Source: Perca fluviatilis
Lineage: Eukaryota; Chordata; Actinopteri; Perciformes; Percidae
DNA length: 64,000 nucleotides
Direction: 5' to 3'
Assembly: GCF_010015445.1 (NCBI RefSeq)
Contig: NC_053129.1
Span: forward strand, 21,739,749 to 21,803,748
The number at the start of each line of letters is the position of its first letter. Within the stretch, counting starts at the first letter, position 1. The position numbers and the translations under genes are program-made. Positions 33,738-46,163 of the stretch are shown one piece after another. The notes under the pieces are model-generated. The model saw nothing but the letters and a program-made list of their open reading frames with translations, was not told the origin of the DNA and did no database searches.

Positions 33738-35234
33738 CATTTAGCAACAGAAGGTGCTACACACATAAGACCAGCTGTTCTAGAAAGCTCTGGACCTCAG
33801 CTATCATGTAGATATGGTCACCAAAGTTTACCTACTGTAAGCACTGTCAAATATGGTAATAAGCTATTTTCACCTGTTTAACGATTCGATTTTTAAAATC
33901 TGATGACACCAGTGTGTTCCCCATCCCAAAAAAAACCAGGGTGTATCCAAAATTCTACACTACCAACTTCTACATATGAGAAATATACCAATATATTTAA
34001 AAACTACAACTCCCACTATAGACGCGGCCCAGAATCTGTTACAAAGCTTGAGCACTTGTAGTTCTTCCGGGGTGGGTGGGCGGACGTGTTCGGCTCCTGT
34101 TTCTGCTGTCTGCCGTGTTTTTGCCAGTTTCATGTATTTGTCTACATGAGACAAATACATGAAACTGTATTTTATTATTATTGCTATGTTTATTGTTTAA
34201 CTCCTCAAATACAACGTTAGACAAAAACATCAATATTACGAATATTATGTATTTTTATCTTTTCTACCCGCCGAGCGGTAATTACGACGTCACTTCCGGA
34301 GTCTTCAACTGATTTTTTTAAACGGTGCATAACTTACTGGAACATAACTGAGCAACATGTTGTTGCTGCTGACAAAACCACTGATTATATATATTATATT
34401 TATTACATGGCTTGCTTGAATTCTAATGTAGAATACGGTCTTTTATTTTCTTGATAACAGACCGTTGCTAAGTATAACACAACGTTGCCATGCATAGCAT
34501 AGCGTTGCCATGGACGCAGTTATGTTCCCTCTGGAGGAGAGCTATAAATCGATCCGCTGAAAGAAGATTGGCGTCGGGGTCCTGATCACCCTGCCGTTGT
34601 TGTATTCGCTATAACAACGCTCTACATGATCCCTAACGTAGCTACATTGAAGTGATACAGTCGTTAAAGACCCGCTGATCGCTGTCTGATTCTGTGATTG
34701 AGTGCCCGCATTGCATCGTGGGACATCGGCTTTGAATGCGCCCAGCTCGCTCATATCGTAACCTATTTTTCTGTCTTATTTACTGTAATATTTACCGGTA
34801 ATAAGACCGAAATAATATTATTAAAATAATGAAATGCATACCATGATAACAGCTAAATACATGTTGAAAGATGTAGCGTTATAGTTTTAAAAATATCAAT
34901 AAACAACAAAGCAATCCAGCTTCCCTGGCCGAAATAGACCGAAATAATAACATTAAAAGAATAAACCGTGATAAGATCTGGTGAATAAATGTTGATTAAA
35001 ACAGCGGTTATTGGGCTAAAAATACCAATAATATCAAAGCTGTATCCAGCTTCTCTGCTGCAGCCCGACTGGCAGAAAGTTTCGTGCTGTGATTACGTAA
35101 GATGCTTCTCATTGAAATACATTAGTATAAAAAACGTGACCCCAACACATAAATCTTCAAAATAACGTGAGGGTATCACGTTCTAATAGATTTAATTTCG
35201 TAATGCCATCACGAACTGACGTGAGACTGGGTTG
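33738..35234 (-). repeat. Right arm of the foldback element (unit 1)
   Basis: About 1.5 kb, inverted copy of 30532-32068. A small local palindrome (ATGTATTTGTCTACATGAGA and complement, about 34131-34157) is specific to this arm. Confidence 0.8.
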
Positions 35235-36416
35235 CCCTAACTTCACCACCAGATGTCCTCATAGAGTTCTGAAGCTTCGAGTAGTGAACCTTTTTTCGAT
35301 ACAATTGGCTTGAAAGCTTCACTGCTTCAGAAAGCTTCAGTTCGCCATCACTAGTGTCCGGTATGTTACCGTAACACATTAACAGCACACAGAACAACTA
35401 CGATACCAGGGCGTGGAGCATGGATGTATTAAAAGGCGTGGAGACGTAACTGCACCGTTGACAAGCCCCTCCCGACTCGTTCCTCCAGCTCTGGCCATCT
35501 TGCTTTCAGCCCGCGATTAGCCGATTAGCTTTCTTTGTTTTCTTCATTGCAGTAAGAGTAACCTTTTTGCCAGTCCCTCACAAGTTTCTCTCATTTCAAA
35601 CTTTCTTTCTGCTGCTTGATTACCGTTTCGGCTGCATATTTTACTACCTGCAGTTTGTGTTTATCTCTTTTCTTTGTCAGTTGTCTTTAGTAGGAGCATT
35701 CTAGTTGTCCCAAGCCTAGACGCGCCCTCTCGGGCTGTAGACGGTAATGTTTTCAGTATGAATTAACATGTAAAAACATGTTAAATTATATCTATTTTGA
35801 TATATAAAGTCGCACCCTGACTGTAAGTCGCGGACCAGCCAAAGTAGGAATAAAAGTCGCGACTTGTAGTCCGGAAAAATACGGTATTTCTTTTTAATGG
35901 CTCTCACTGGTTTGTGTCAGGGAACGCTGCGCGCGAGGTCACACTTTTCTGACGGCTCTGCGTACAGTGGCTTTACTATTACAGTAGGCTATGATCCGCA
36001 TCACCAATGTTATAAAGAAAACTGCCGTTTGCAAAAAACGTAATGCGGACGCAAAGAATCTGGATGTTAAAGCCTGTCCACGATGGCTGATGTTAGTGAC
36101 ATGAGGACTGATAAGGTATCTACATATCTAATGGACTGTGAAAAAAATACCTCTCAAATCGGTTATGTGGGAAATGAAAATACATCTAGTCGGGACTCAA
36201 TATCATCTCCGTACGTAACTCTCTGTGAAGTAATACAGCTTTTTCATCAACAGGATCGTCGACAAAAGGACATGACATGTTTGAGAAAAACAAGTTTTAT
36301 AATCTGCCTAACATAAACCAATACGTTTTTTTATTCATGCAGATAACAAACTGCATTAAAATGCGCCTGATACAGACTGAATGAATGAATGAGGAAATGA
36401 GTGAGAAGAAACCTGA

Positions 36417-36467
36417 GAGTTTGTCTCAGTCTCCTCCCTCTGACAGGGAGGAGACTGAGACAAACTC
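36417..36467. repeat. Perfect 23-bp-stem hairpin in the Harbinger-like right arm (unit 1)
   Basis: GAGTTTGTCTCAGTCTCC and on, loop CTGAC, then the exact complement ending GAGACAAACTC. The stem is complete here, imperfect in copy B and missing one arm in copy A. Confidence 0.85.
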
Positions 36468-37327
36468 GAGGTTTCCTGAAGAAAACCTGCTCCCGACCAG
36501 CTTAGGTTCACAGACTCAGTTACCATAGTAACTGATTATGAGGTTAAGTTACCTGTCTTTCTGAAATGGAAAACCAAGAGTTTCCCTCATCTCAGGGTTA
36601 ACAAACTCAGAGTTTTCACTAAACCTGCTCTCTGAAACGGACCTCTGAGAGTCTAAGGCATGCTTTCAGAAAATGTGTGTAAACAATCGAGAAAAACTGT
36701 AAAAGGCTTTTTAGAACAAAAACGCCACTTTAAAAAAATCTAACACCCAGCAGTGTAATTTTCTTAGCCTCCCCTTTCGAATGCAACATTCAAATTACTA
36801 GAAGTGGATTTTGAGGGGTATAGCTCCATAGAGTCCCATTCATTCTGCACTGGCCTGTGAGCGCCCCCTTTATGGAACTCTGGTGGAACTGCAACCAGAT
36901 CAGAAGCCAGAAGTAACGAGAGAGTGGAACTTCTTCCCTTGTTAGAAATTCTTTGGTATGGTTTTGTTTTTTATATACAGAACGATGACTAAATAGCCGT
37001 TCAGATGGATTTATCGCTTACAGTTTTTGCCCATTGCATACACACTAAAAATTAATGCTTAGACCAAAGCTTTAATACCTAAACTTCTCGTAGCATACCT
37101 CAAACACAGTGTAACCATACACTGTAAAATATTTCCAGGATTTCACAAGATATAACTGTAATATTTCACAATAAATTACATTATTACCACTTCACAATAT
37201 TTAACAGTATTATTTCACAATAAAATATTGTGTTAAGACTTTTACTGTGAAATTAATGTAAGACTGCATATTCTCTATAAAAGTACAGCATCTTATTGTG
37301 AAATTTGAATTGCACTTGAAACGCACT

Positions 37328-37965
37328 GCATTGTGGGACGATTTTGCGGTCAGAAGCCAAACTCACTGGATTTTGTGGCAGACGTGGAGGGACAAGGCAG
37401 AAGATACCAGATACAAGGTACGTCAAGTTAAAGACATAAATTCAAGAAGTAAAAGACGGTAATAGAGAAGGATAGGGTAGATTGTAATTCACGGTGCTTT
37501 AAGAGTTATTCTGAAGAATTATTTGCTTTTTGGTTTAACTTTTAAGGTTAGTGGACTGACTTTCATGCTGGTTAGATGGCTAACTAGCAGACTCTGCCAC
37601 GACATTTTCAGGTTCAGTCATATATTTATTTATTTAGCTGACACTCTTATCCAGAACGACATACTGACAGTCACCCTGGACTGGAGCAACTGAGGGCTAT
37701 ATATATAGCTAGCTAGCTCATCTTATTTCATGCTCCTGCTAGCCAGTTCATTTTAAGCAGTTGGTGATTACACTAGATGGATAGTATACATAACATTCTC
37801 TCTGATTACCCTCTGTCAGGAGACCAGTGGATTGTCTTTTATGTATTTGAATCTGCTACCATAAATGTATGTTACAGTTAAGGTTTATTTTACAGCCGTG
37901 TGCCACAGCCGCTGATCTGCAGAGAACAGTGATGCTACCGAGCTCCTCCTGCTTGATTATCCAAG
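37328..37965 (+). pseudogene. 5' exons of the gene carried by the CACTG element (unit 1)
   Basis: A TCCCACAATGCA site (complement of 37328-37339), resembling the ZNF143-type promoter motif, precedes a noncoding exon ending at ATACAAG|GTACGT (37417). A second exon, 37896-37965, lies between TTTACAG and CCAAG|GTAAC and contains a possible ATG at 37931. A fish SINE/MITE-like motif (CTCTTATCCAGAACGAC) sits in the intron near 37645. The expected middle coding exons are absent; a MITE lies where they might be. Confidence 0.35.
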
Positions 37966-38192
37966 GTAACATTTATATCTGGATTTCATATTATTATTTT
38001 CTAGCAGCAAGAACCAAAAACACATTTTTAAATAACCTGCTTGATCAACGTCTTGTCTTGACATTTTCAATAATTAATGTCTTTTTCTAATTTGATCTTT
38101 TTAACAATTACAGAAGTGGTGGTAGTAGTTGCATACAGTCAATGGCTTTAAAGATTTTCCTGCATTCCAGGGGTGGGTAGGGCATTGTCTTA

Positions 38193-38674
38193 AGCCCCAT
38201 TCAAGACGTGGATAAGTATTATCTAGGGACTCCTCGCGGGTGAATTATGCAAATCACCCACCCACGCCTGAGTTTCCATCTGGCTTATCTCGAACGGATG
38301 CTTGCCTGTGATTTTACCCGACTACTGACATTAAGCAATGTGTAGGTTAAGGGCGTGGTAGCTCAGCAATGGTGTTTGTGTGTAAGATCTTGCGACACAC
38401 ACGCACACACCAACTGGTAGTCAGTCATCGTCCAACTGCGACTTCTCCTTTTTCTTTCTCTCTACTTTTTCTCCGGTGGTGTCAAGCAGGGTCCGGGTTA
38501 GATGGATAAACTTCAAACATTTCACCAGGTTAAAATCTATTAGCTCAAGCTTTACGCTTTGATTTATTTGTAACATTAACCTCTAATTATGAAGTGAGCC
38601 CCTCGGCTGATTTCTGGTAGCATTATTTTGATAAGCTATTGCTTGAGATGTCTTGTTGTTAAATGTATGATACA
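38193..38674. mobile_element. Left half of the TTA-flanked MITE with AGCCCTATTCGCACGGG ends (unit 1)
   Basis: It begins AGCCCCATTC (damaged) after TTA at 38190-38192. It is cut by the unit 1 boundary. The intact copy is at 58100-59057. Confidence 0.6.
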
Positions 38675-38947
38675 TCCTGTGATGCACAAAGTAATATACG
38701 GTTATTTCAGGAGAACCTGGCCTCTCAGGATATGTATGCCGCAGGGATGCCACATGAATGTTTACATTGTTATAGGACTACACAGACAAAAGAAAAGACT
38801 AAATGGAAATTGTCACAGAAATGTATTGAAATCCTTTTGGCTTATGAAGTGTTCTAGGTGTTCTCTGACTAAATGCCACATTCAGCTGGAAAACCTGTTA
38901 GTGTCTGTGTTGTCGATGCCTCGAGAGAGGAAAACGTCATTGACAGC

Positions 38948-39285
38948 TTACAGTTTTACACACAAATACTGGTACTTGAGACACAATTACCACAACATGT
39001 AACTCATGCACCAACCCCCTGAACCAATTCTGCTAAACTACAAGCACAATTCCTGTTTACACTCAAATTGCAGTTCTAAAACAGTTTTTTTCAAAACACT
39101 ACGCACAATTCTCTGCATTTGGCACAATTTTCATGAAGAAAATCTATTGTTTTCACAAGGAACACACTGCCATTCAAATATGCACACTGATTCATCACAT
39201 GGGCATACACCTGTCACACAGTTTTACAATGAGCAATCAGAGCTTTAGCATAAAAGGGCAACAGGTGAGCTGCTCTTCTGTTTTG
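38948..39285. mobile_element. Remnant of a TA-type DNA element (unit 2)
   Basis: Copy of 16260-16600. It is followed directly by AGCAGTTGATGC, without the T/G run found in unit 1. Confidence 0.35.
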
Positions 39286-42120
39286 GAGAATTTTTTAGCA
39301 GTTGATGCTTTTCATGGCTGGATTCGCTATGCTAGGCGATATTTCCCCCGCTGCTTGGCCAGGGAAAACCATAGACTGTTAATATTAATGGACAGAGCAT
39401 GTGTGACATCACCCATTGGTTTGTGGAGAGCTGATATGAGTCGTCGAGTTTGCGTTTATGGGCGCAGCCATCGTGGTTGCGGATGTGACGTTTTTAGATG
39501 AGAAGGAGGAGTGAGGGAGGAGCCGTAGACAGTTGAGCGGTATCTAACTATTTTTTTTTTTTTTCTTTTGAGTTAGCAACGCTGCTTACACCCTTCGTTA
39601 CGTTACACACGTTCACTGGCAATCTGGATGCAACTTCTGCTGAAAGCCTGCATACATAATTCAAGGTAAGATTTAGCTTTGCTAGGTTTTAAATATATCT
39701 TTGTCCCATAGTTATATTACATATAAGAGGAGTCACATTGTAAAGTAAATGTATCTGATGTTACCATGTAAATTGTCTGTACCATTAGCTAGCCACTTAT
39801 GGTAAAACATGCTAATGTTAATTTTCTGCAAATTGAAGTTTAGCTACGTTTTCCTAATTTAAACGTAGTGTCAGCGAAATGCAAAACGGTGATTGTCAAT
39901 GCTTATCATTATGAACAGCTAACTATTAGCAAATGTTTAACCAAGTTTCTTAGAACGTTTGGTTAACTGTAATAACCATAAAGCACCGATAAAGTCTTGC
40001 TACTGTTAGCAAGTATCATCAGTCTATGGTTGGCGCAATTAGCCTTTACATGCTTTTAAGAGCTAACGTTAGTAGAAATAAGATCTTTTAACTGAGTTAA
40101 AGTTACACTAAAGAACAATACACTGTTGTTAATTCATCTGTATTCTCCTAGATAATTAATGAAGTACAGTTACATGCTAGTGTGCATATATATTTAACTA
40201 TGAGGGGCTCAAATGGAAATTGATGACTCTTTTTTTCTTTCTTTCAGAAATAGGAGTGTGGAGAGCCACGATGGCATGTGCACCCAACCCAATGCCTCAG
40301 AATGAAGTAATAGTTACTTTTCTTTTTCCACTGTGCATTACAGACAACCAACAGACTGTCACACTATGCTCACTGTAATTGTAAAGGCAGCTTTTATTTC
40401 TTTACCCAAGTGCTTTAAGCTTTATGTTAAGCTATATTTTTATATTGTGGTTTGTAATGTCAACCATTTCTACTGTAATTAACAATGTGGCACTAGTGAT
40501 TCAACTACCTCTTTTTATTATGCAGACTTCACTTGTGACAGTGAATTTTGCCTTTACAGCAGTGATTTATGTGTGGAATTTACACTGGATTGTAAAAGGT
40601 GAACTACATTATTTAATTCATCACTTTAAACATAATGTTAAAAATATTGCCAGTGTTGTTTGTGGTTTATGTAGTTTTTGAAGTTAATGCCCATTTCAAT
40701 GTGAAATAAAGGTCTTTCTAAAGCTACATTTGTTGTTTTTCTGAAGTAACTATAGGAACATACAGTATTGTCATACAAGACATTGGTAATTTGATAGAAT
40801 TTGTAATTGATTAAAAGTGTCTATTTGGGCTTTAATCAACATAAATGATTTCTTAAATGTTACCATACTTACTTGAATGTTGACAAAGGATCAGCAAAAT
40901 GTAGTTTGTGCTTTTCTTGTGTGTCTTTATGTACTTGTCAATTTTAATCACCATGAAAACACTTCACCAAAATCCTTTTAGATTAATTTATAGGAATATA
41001 TTTGAAATACGTAGTAGTTAATTGAAAATGCACTAGGGTCTGTTTAATCTGTGTAGGGTTATTGTAAATCCATTATAACAAAAGTATGATCACAAATTGC
41101 AAAGAAAAAATAAACAACTTATTCAATGTAATAATTAAATCAATGTACCTTATATTTACTGCACGGACATTTTTTAAAGTATGAAAACTAAAAACCATAC
41201 AAGGACATGCAATGTCAATATCTAATTCTAACAGTTTAATCCTATACATAAAATATCTCAATTATATGCCTAATACATATTTCTAAAGTGCTAACTTTTA
41301 GGTTTGAATGGTGAACAGAACCCAAATGCAGACAGAACGCAGAGCCAGGAGTGTGAATTAACAGGTTTTATTTAAAGTATCCAGTCCAGGTTTCTGAAGG
41401 GGGAAAAGCACGTCAAAGTTTCCAGGATGGAGAACGGGCCGGTGCTTTCTGGGAAGGGAGCGGCGTCGCGCCAGAGGAAGATAGTAGGCCGGCTAGTGGT
41501 GGGGTCCAGTGGTGGTGGCTGTCTGCTCCGGTGGATTCCATACTCCAGGAGTCAGGTTCCAACGGTAGCTGGGGCACAAGAGAAAGGATAAGGACAGGCA
41601 AATGTTTGTAATAGACAAACATGTAGTTAAGGCATGGTAGATCACAATGAATTATATTAATATATGCGCTTGTACATGAATCTATGCTTCAGTTGAGGAC
41701 ATGCAGTATTAAGTAAACATAATCCTACATGTCAAATTTATCTTAGACAATGTGTATTGTACGCAACACTTTTTTAATGATATGTACATTTTGGTAATAA
41801 ACAGCACTTGTAAATATAGATTGTAACATGTATGTGACTCATCTTAAAACAGACTAATGTGCTGACAGAAGGTCTTCAAATAGATTAGCAGACACAGTAA
41901 GTGGAAGAAAGACATCAGTGTAACAGCATCAACAACAGTGGTTAATAACTACTGCAACAGCATGCTTGTTAGGTACATTAAGAGTCTGAAATAATGTATT
42001 TAGAATTTTTTGAGAAATGAACTTACATAGTGACGCTCCAATATTGAAACTGGTACTTTATACAATACATTTGGCAGCAGAACTGAAGATTTTTCAAGAT
42101 AGAACACTAATGTAACTTAC

Positions 42121-42244
<124 letters not shown>

Positions 42245-42373
42245 AGGTTGCCCAACTCTTGGGCAGGAACATATATTTCAGTATATTCAAGTAAAAGCAG
42301 GCTCTGCTTGTCCTGTGCGAATGCGCCACACGAAACTCAGATGTGAGGGGGTAATTTCTAAATCACACGCACT

Positions 42374-42571
42374 CCCAAAATGATTCTAATCCCGTGCGAA
42401 TATAGGGTTTAATATGACTTTGCACCATAGCATTAGCTATATCAGGCTTTGATTTTAAGCTAACATTAGCTACCCAAAATGATTCTAATCCCGTGCGAAT
42501 ATAGGGTTTAATATGACTTTGCACCATAGCATTAGCTATATCAGGCTTTGATTTTAAGCTAACATTAGCTA
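42374..42571. repeat. Two tandem copies of the 99-bp unit, unit 2
   Basis: Same as 19716-19913; period 99 (42374 and 42473). Confidence 0.9.
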
Positions 42572-43380
42572 CCATTACATGTAATGGTAGTGTTAACTTG
42601 CGGGTTAGGGAGGCATGCGCATCGATTAGCAATAACACCACATATGGTTAAAAATAGGTCGCCGGCGAGACCGTTGTGCATACCTACTGTATACGACTGT
42701 AACGTTAAATATATATTTGAATCCGTTTATACGGTCTGCATAACATTAGCCCGCTAGCTTGGTTAGCAAGGTGCAATCTAGCTAGCAAACTGATATTAAT
42801 TGGGATGCTAACGTTGGCTAACGAAAAACAGTATTTAAAAAAATGTAACGTTACTTACCAGAAAAACTGAACGGCCGACTTCTTTGAGTGTCTTGTCGTC
42901 CAACCGAACGCTGAATAAGACATTATTAGGCGACCAAAGTGTCACAGTCACTACGAAGAAAGCTGGTCAAACTCCAAAATGAAGTTAACGTGCCTTGGAT
43001 AAGCTTTGCTAAACCTCTGTCATGATTGACAGGCCGCAAACTGTCAATCACATAGCCACGCCCTAAAACACCCCCTGCTTTATCGCCGATTTTAAAATCA
43101 AAGAGACCATAATTCAAAAAATTAACATCATTATGTGTTGCAGAAAACTTAAACTAGCGATTGAGACCATAAACTCATTATGAGGAGGTTTACTGAGGTA
43201 ATTAATCAAGTAAGAAGTGGGTCACTTTCTCATAGACTTCTACAGAAACCGACCTCCTTTTGCAACCGCGCGTGTCCCCCCCTGCTGGAATTCAGATAGA
43301 ATGCAGGTTTAAGGCACTTCCGCATTTGCAGCACTTTGCGAAACCGGATGCGCTGTCCACTAAAAGTCTATGGGGAAAAC

Positions 43381-43939
43381 ATTGCTTGTGATGTGGATGA
43401 GGTGCTGTGGCCAGACCGAAACAGAAGAGAGGATGCAGCACAGTTTTTTTTTTTTTTTTTTTTTTTTACTGTAACTATATACAGTAAATTCTTTTTTTTT
43501 TCGTAAGTAGACCACTGTATGTGCAACTTTGTAGTGGTTGGGATGTATACTGTGTACATTGTTTTTGTGGGAAAAATAAAATATATTTGTTACCGTGTAT
43601 TTGTGTGTTCTGACAATATTCTCAAATATTTTACAACACACTTATGTATGTACTGTCTGTGGTAAGTGTAACACTGAACAAAAAAAAGGCCTAAGTTATT
43701 ACGAAAAAATGGAGAAGTGTTTTCCATTCATCATAGTGTTTTACATTGAGCACATCAGTGTTGAACTGGTTCTTATAAATGTCTATTCATATGATGGTTT
43801 GTGTGTGTCATTTTAAAACAAAATACCATTTGAGAAGAAATAACATTGTTTTGAATGTAAAGTTTTATTTTGCAGTAGAATTGAAGGGTTTTGCCCATTG
43901 TGTGTGTGTGTGTGTTTTTTGATTTGTGCGTAGAGTTAT
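43381..43939. other. Gene-free spacer, unit 2
   Basis: Poly-T near 43444-43468 and (TG)n near 43899-43914. No gene seen; copy of 20724-21280. Confidence 0.6.
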
Positions 43940-44973
43940 GGGGTCCGTTTCAGGAAGGAGGTTTAACAAACTCTGAGTGTAACCCTGATGTCTGAGTTGA
44001 TTTAGCCTGAGATGGGAAACTCTGAGTTTTCAGTTCCAGAACAGCTGATATGAGTTGGTTCAATCAACTCAGAGTATGTTCACGCATGTGCACCACCACA
44101 ATAAAAAGGCAGCATGAATGGAGCCATGATACTACGATTCACCATGGTAACAACCACAAACAAATGGGTGCGGTAAATACTCATGCGTACAAACAGCGAG
44201 TTTGAACATGCATTTCGTTAAAAAAAGCAAGACAGCGGCTGCTGCTGCAAAAGAGAGAGAATTGGTGTGGGAGAAAATTGCTGCTCGAGTCACAGTGTAT
44301 TAATTTCATATTTAATCACAGTTAACTTATAATATCACTGGTGAAAACTGGAATTGTATTACACCTATAATTTCATTTAGGTGCAATTCTGCGGGCAACA
44401 AAGTAAGCTATACTAATCCCATTCTGAGCCTGCAGCACCATGATCATTAACAGAACTATAATGTGTAATCATTTAGCGTATTTTCCGGACTATAAGTCGC
44501 TCCGGTGTATAAGTCGCATCAGTCAAAAAATGGGTCTTGAAGAGGAAAAAAACATATATAAGTCGCACCGGACTATAAGTCTCATTTATTTAGAATTTTT
44601 TTTTTTTTTCATCTGTCAACTACACAATAGCACACAGATCAACAGGCTGAATACGGTAGGTGTCCGGTAGTGATGTTACCTGTGAACCTCCTGCTTTGAG
44701 GCATGTATCGAAAACATGAACCAATTTGGAATGAAGCTTTGTATCGGAGCTTGATTTGTTTTGGGATAATCACGTGACCAGTGACGTCCGAAGCTTCGTT
44801 TCACACACACCCACCTGACTGCTTCGAAGTTGAATTCAAAAGCTGCGTGAGCAGCGCAACACGGGGCTGGGTTTGCTGCAGTAGGAGAGTCAACAGAGTC
44901 AGGAGAGTTAGTGAATAGAGAGATTATTATAGCTAGTAAGAAAGTGTATAGCCAGTAGAAAGTTCATAGCGAG

Positions 44974-45517
44974 TGTAGATTTCCACAGAGTAAAGCCCTA
45001 GCTTGACGCTTTGTTCACTCCCTTTGCCTCCGAATCCACATCAATAAATCCACGAAACCACTCGTAGAAAAAATATATCCGTTTACTCGGTTAGCAACAT
45101 AAACTTCAGTACAGCAGTAGTACAAAAAATAAAAATGATTATTAACGGCAAAAGGGAAAAATAGAAAGAGAAGGTCAAAAAACTGTGAGGCTCCACTCTA
45201 TCCGTGCCTGACTGCCCACTCGGATAACCCCTTTTTTCTTACTTTACTTCACGACTCTCGCGAGAGTATTCAATGTAATTAAAGGTGTATACGGTTAAAA
45301 GTAACAATGCAATATTTCCAAAATATCACCAATGTAATATAAATGCACTCTGAATTATCCACGAACATTTTAGATAATTAAACAATTCCTTGCATTACTG
45401 TAAATATTAACCAAAAAATATTACCCCTAATTTCCTCAAAATAAATGAACAATGAAAATTACCATTTAACACATAAATTAAAATCATTTATCAGTTAGCT
45501 GCATTTAGGCTACTACA
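44974..45517 (-). repeat. BEL/Pao 3' LTR (unit 2)
   Basis: 544 bp, carrying the G variant (AACTGTGAGG) and the ACTCTCGCGAGAGT palindrome at 45254-45267. Confidence 0.9.
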
Positions 45518-45656
45518 TTACCGGCCCCTAATTGTTATCAATGTCCTTGAAACAATGCACAGAAACTTAAATTAAAAGGAGCCTACATGCTAACTAACTA
45601 AAGAAATCTTCTTGGTCTTCGCCCTGTCCGAAATAGGGTCTTTCCTTTGGAACAGT

Positions 45657-46163
45657 TTATACATTGTCCTCAGACCCTTGAAGAAGACATAGCTTTGTTA
45701 TAGGGCGACAAAGCTCGTTGCTCTTAGTCTTGATTTTGACTTGACGAACGAAACCTTTCTTGTCAGGAAAAATCTCCACAATTCTTCCAAGTGGCCATGA
45801 ATTTCTGGGCGATGTATCATCCACAATCAGCACTACATCGCCAACACAGAAATTTCTTCCAGGAGTGGACCATCGTTGACGTTCTTGGAGCTGCATAAGA
45901 TATTCTTTACACCAGCGTTTCCAGAAGACGTCCGCGAGGTACTGGATTTGCCTCCATCTGCGGTTAGCATACTGGTCATCCTTGCTGAACACTCCAGGGG
46001 GTAACTCAGGCTTGACCTTTAGTAGCAACAGGTGGTTGGGCGTTAAGGCCTCCAAATCGTTGAGATCCGAAGATACCTGGGTGATTGGCCTGCTGTTTAT
46101 GATGGCCTCAGCTTCACACAGCAAGGTATGGAGACCTTCTTCATCCAAAAGCTGTTCCTTCAC
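45657..46163 (-). pseudogene. BEL/Pao integrase C-terminus and DUF5641-like tail (unit 2)
   Basis: 168 codons with EAEAIINSRPIT, ANRRWRQIQYL and VGDVVLIVDD, running to a natural stop at 45657. An extra T in a T-run near 46178 puts it out of frame with the preceding integrase core. This copy preserves the C-terminus that unit 1 loses. Confidence 0.8.

Larger units (their letters stand above)
30532..35234. mobile_element. Foldback DNA transposon with about 1.5 kb inverted arms, 8-bp TSD CCCTAACT (unit 1)
   Basis: The element starts CAACCCAGTCTCACGTCAG and ends with its reverse complement. The TSD CCCTAACT lies at 30524-30531 and 35235-35242. The left arm runs to about 32068 and the right arm from about 33738, with high identity by eye. 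The loop of about 1.67 kb holds a LINE fragment. No transposase is seen. The 8-bp TSD suggests a hAT-like transposase in trans, but the ends are not the usual hAT type. Confidence 0.8.
22010..35353. mobile_element. hAT-like element with TSD GTGTCCGG, split by BEL and foldback insertions (unit 1)
   Basis: The TSDs are at 22002-22009 and 35354-35361. Pieces of the hAT are 22010-22315, 29898-30523 and 35235-35353. An internal deletion at about 30482 removes the 410 bp present in copy A. Confidence 0.75.
21818..35884. mobile_element. TA-flanked element with GCGTATTTTCC ends, interrupted (unit 1)
   Basis: It is the same element as 32-2141, with TA at 21816-21817 and 35885-35886. Compared with copy A it keeps an extra 84 bp near the left end containing a second AAGTCGC repeat (about 21848-21910). 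It carries the hAT with all its own insertions. Confidence 0.6.
21281..36643. mobile_element. PIF/Harbinger-like element carrying four nested insertions (unit 1)
   Basis: The left end GGGGTCCGTTTCAGGAAGG and right end CTCTCTGAAACGGACC are inverted, and subterminal AAACTCTGAGTTT-type repeats are shared. A Myb/SANT-like remnant lies near the left end. Between them sit the TA-flanked element, the hAT, the BEL retrotransposon and the foldback element. Without these insertions it would be about 1.3 kb. I could not define a 3-bp TSD. Confidence 0.55.
15988..38674. repeat. 22.7 kb tandem duplication, unit 1
   Basis: The unit begins CCTGTGATGCACAAAG at 15988, repeated at 38676. Its last bases (AAATGTATGATACA, ending 38674) match 58586, where unit 2 continues into different sequence. 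Both units hold the same elements in the same order. The junction at 38674-38676 has a single unmatched T and little homology. Confidence 0.9.
37021..38674. mobile_element. Left part of the TA-flanked Tc1/mariner-type element, cut by the duplication end (unit 1)
   Basis: Begins CAGTTTTTGCCCATTGC after TA (37019-37020). Its right end is missing because unit 1 stops at 38674. The complete element is at 56925-62448. The gene-free block 36644-37018 precedes it. Confidence 0.55.
37120..38674. mobile_element. Left part of the CACTG-ended EnSpm/CACTA-like element (unit 1)
   Basis: Starts CACTGTAAAATATTTCC after TA at 37118-37119. The first about 200 bp are packed with ATTTCACAATA- and TTTACTGTGAAA-like motifs. 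It is truncated by the end of unit 1. Confidence 0.6.
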
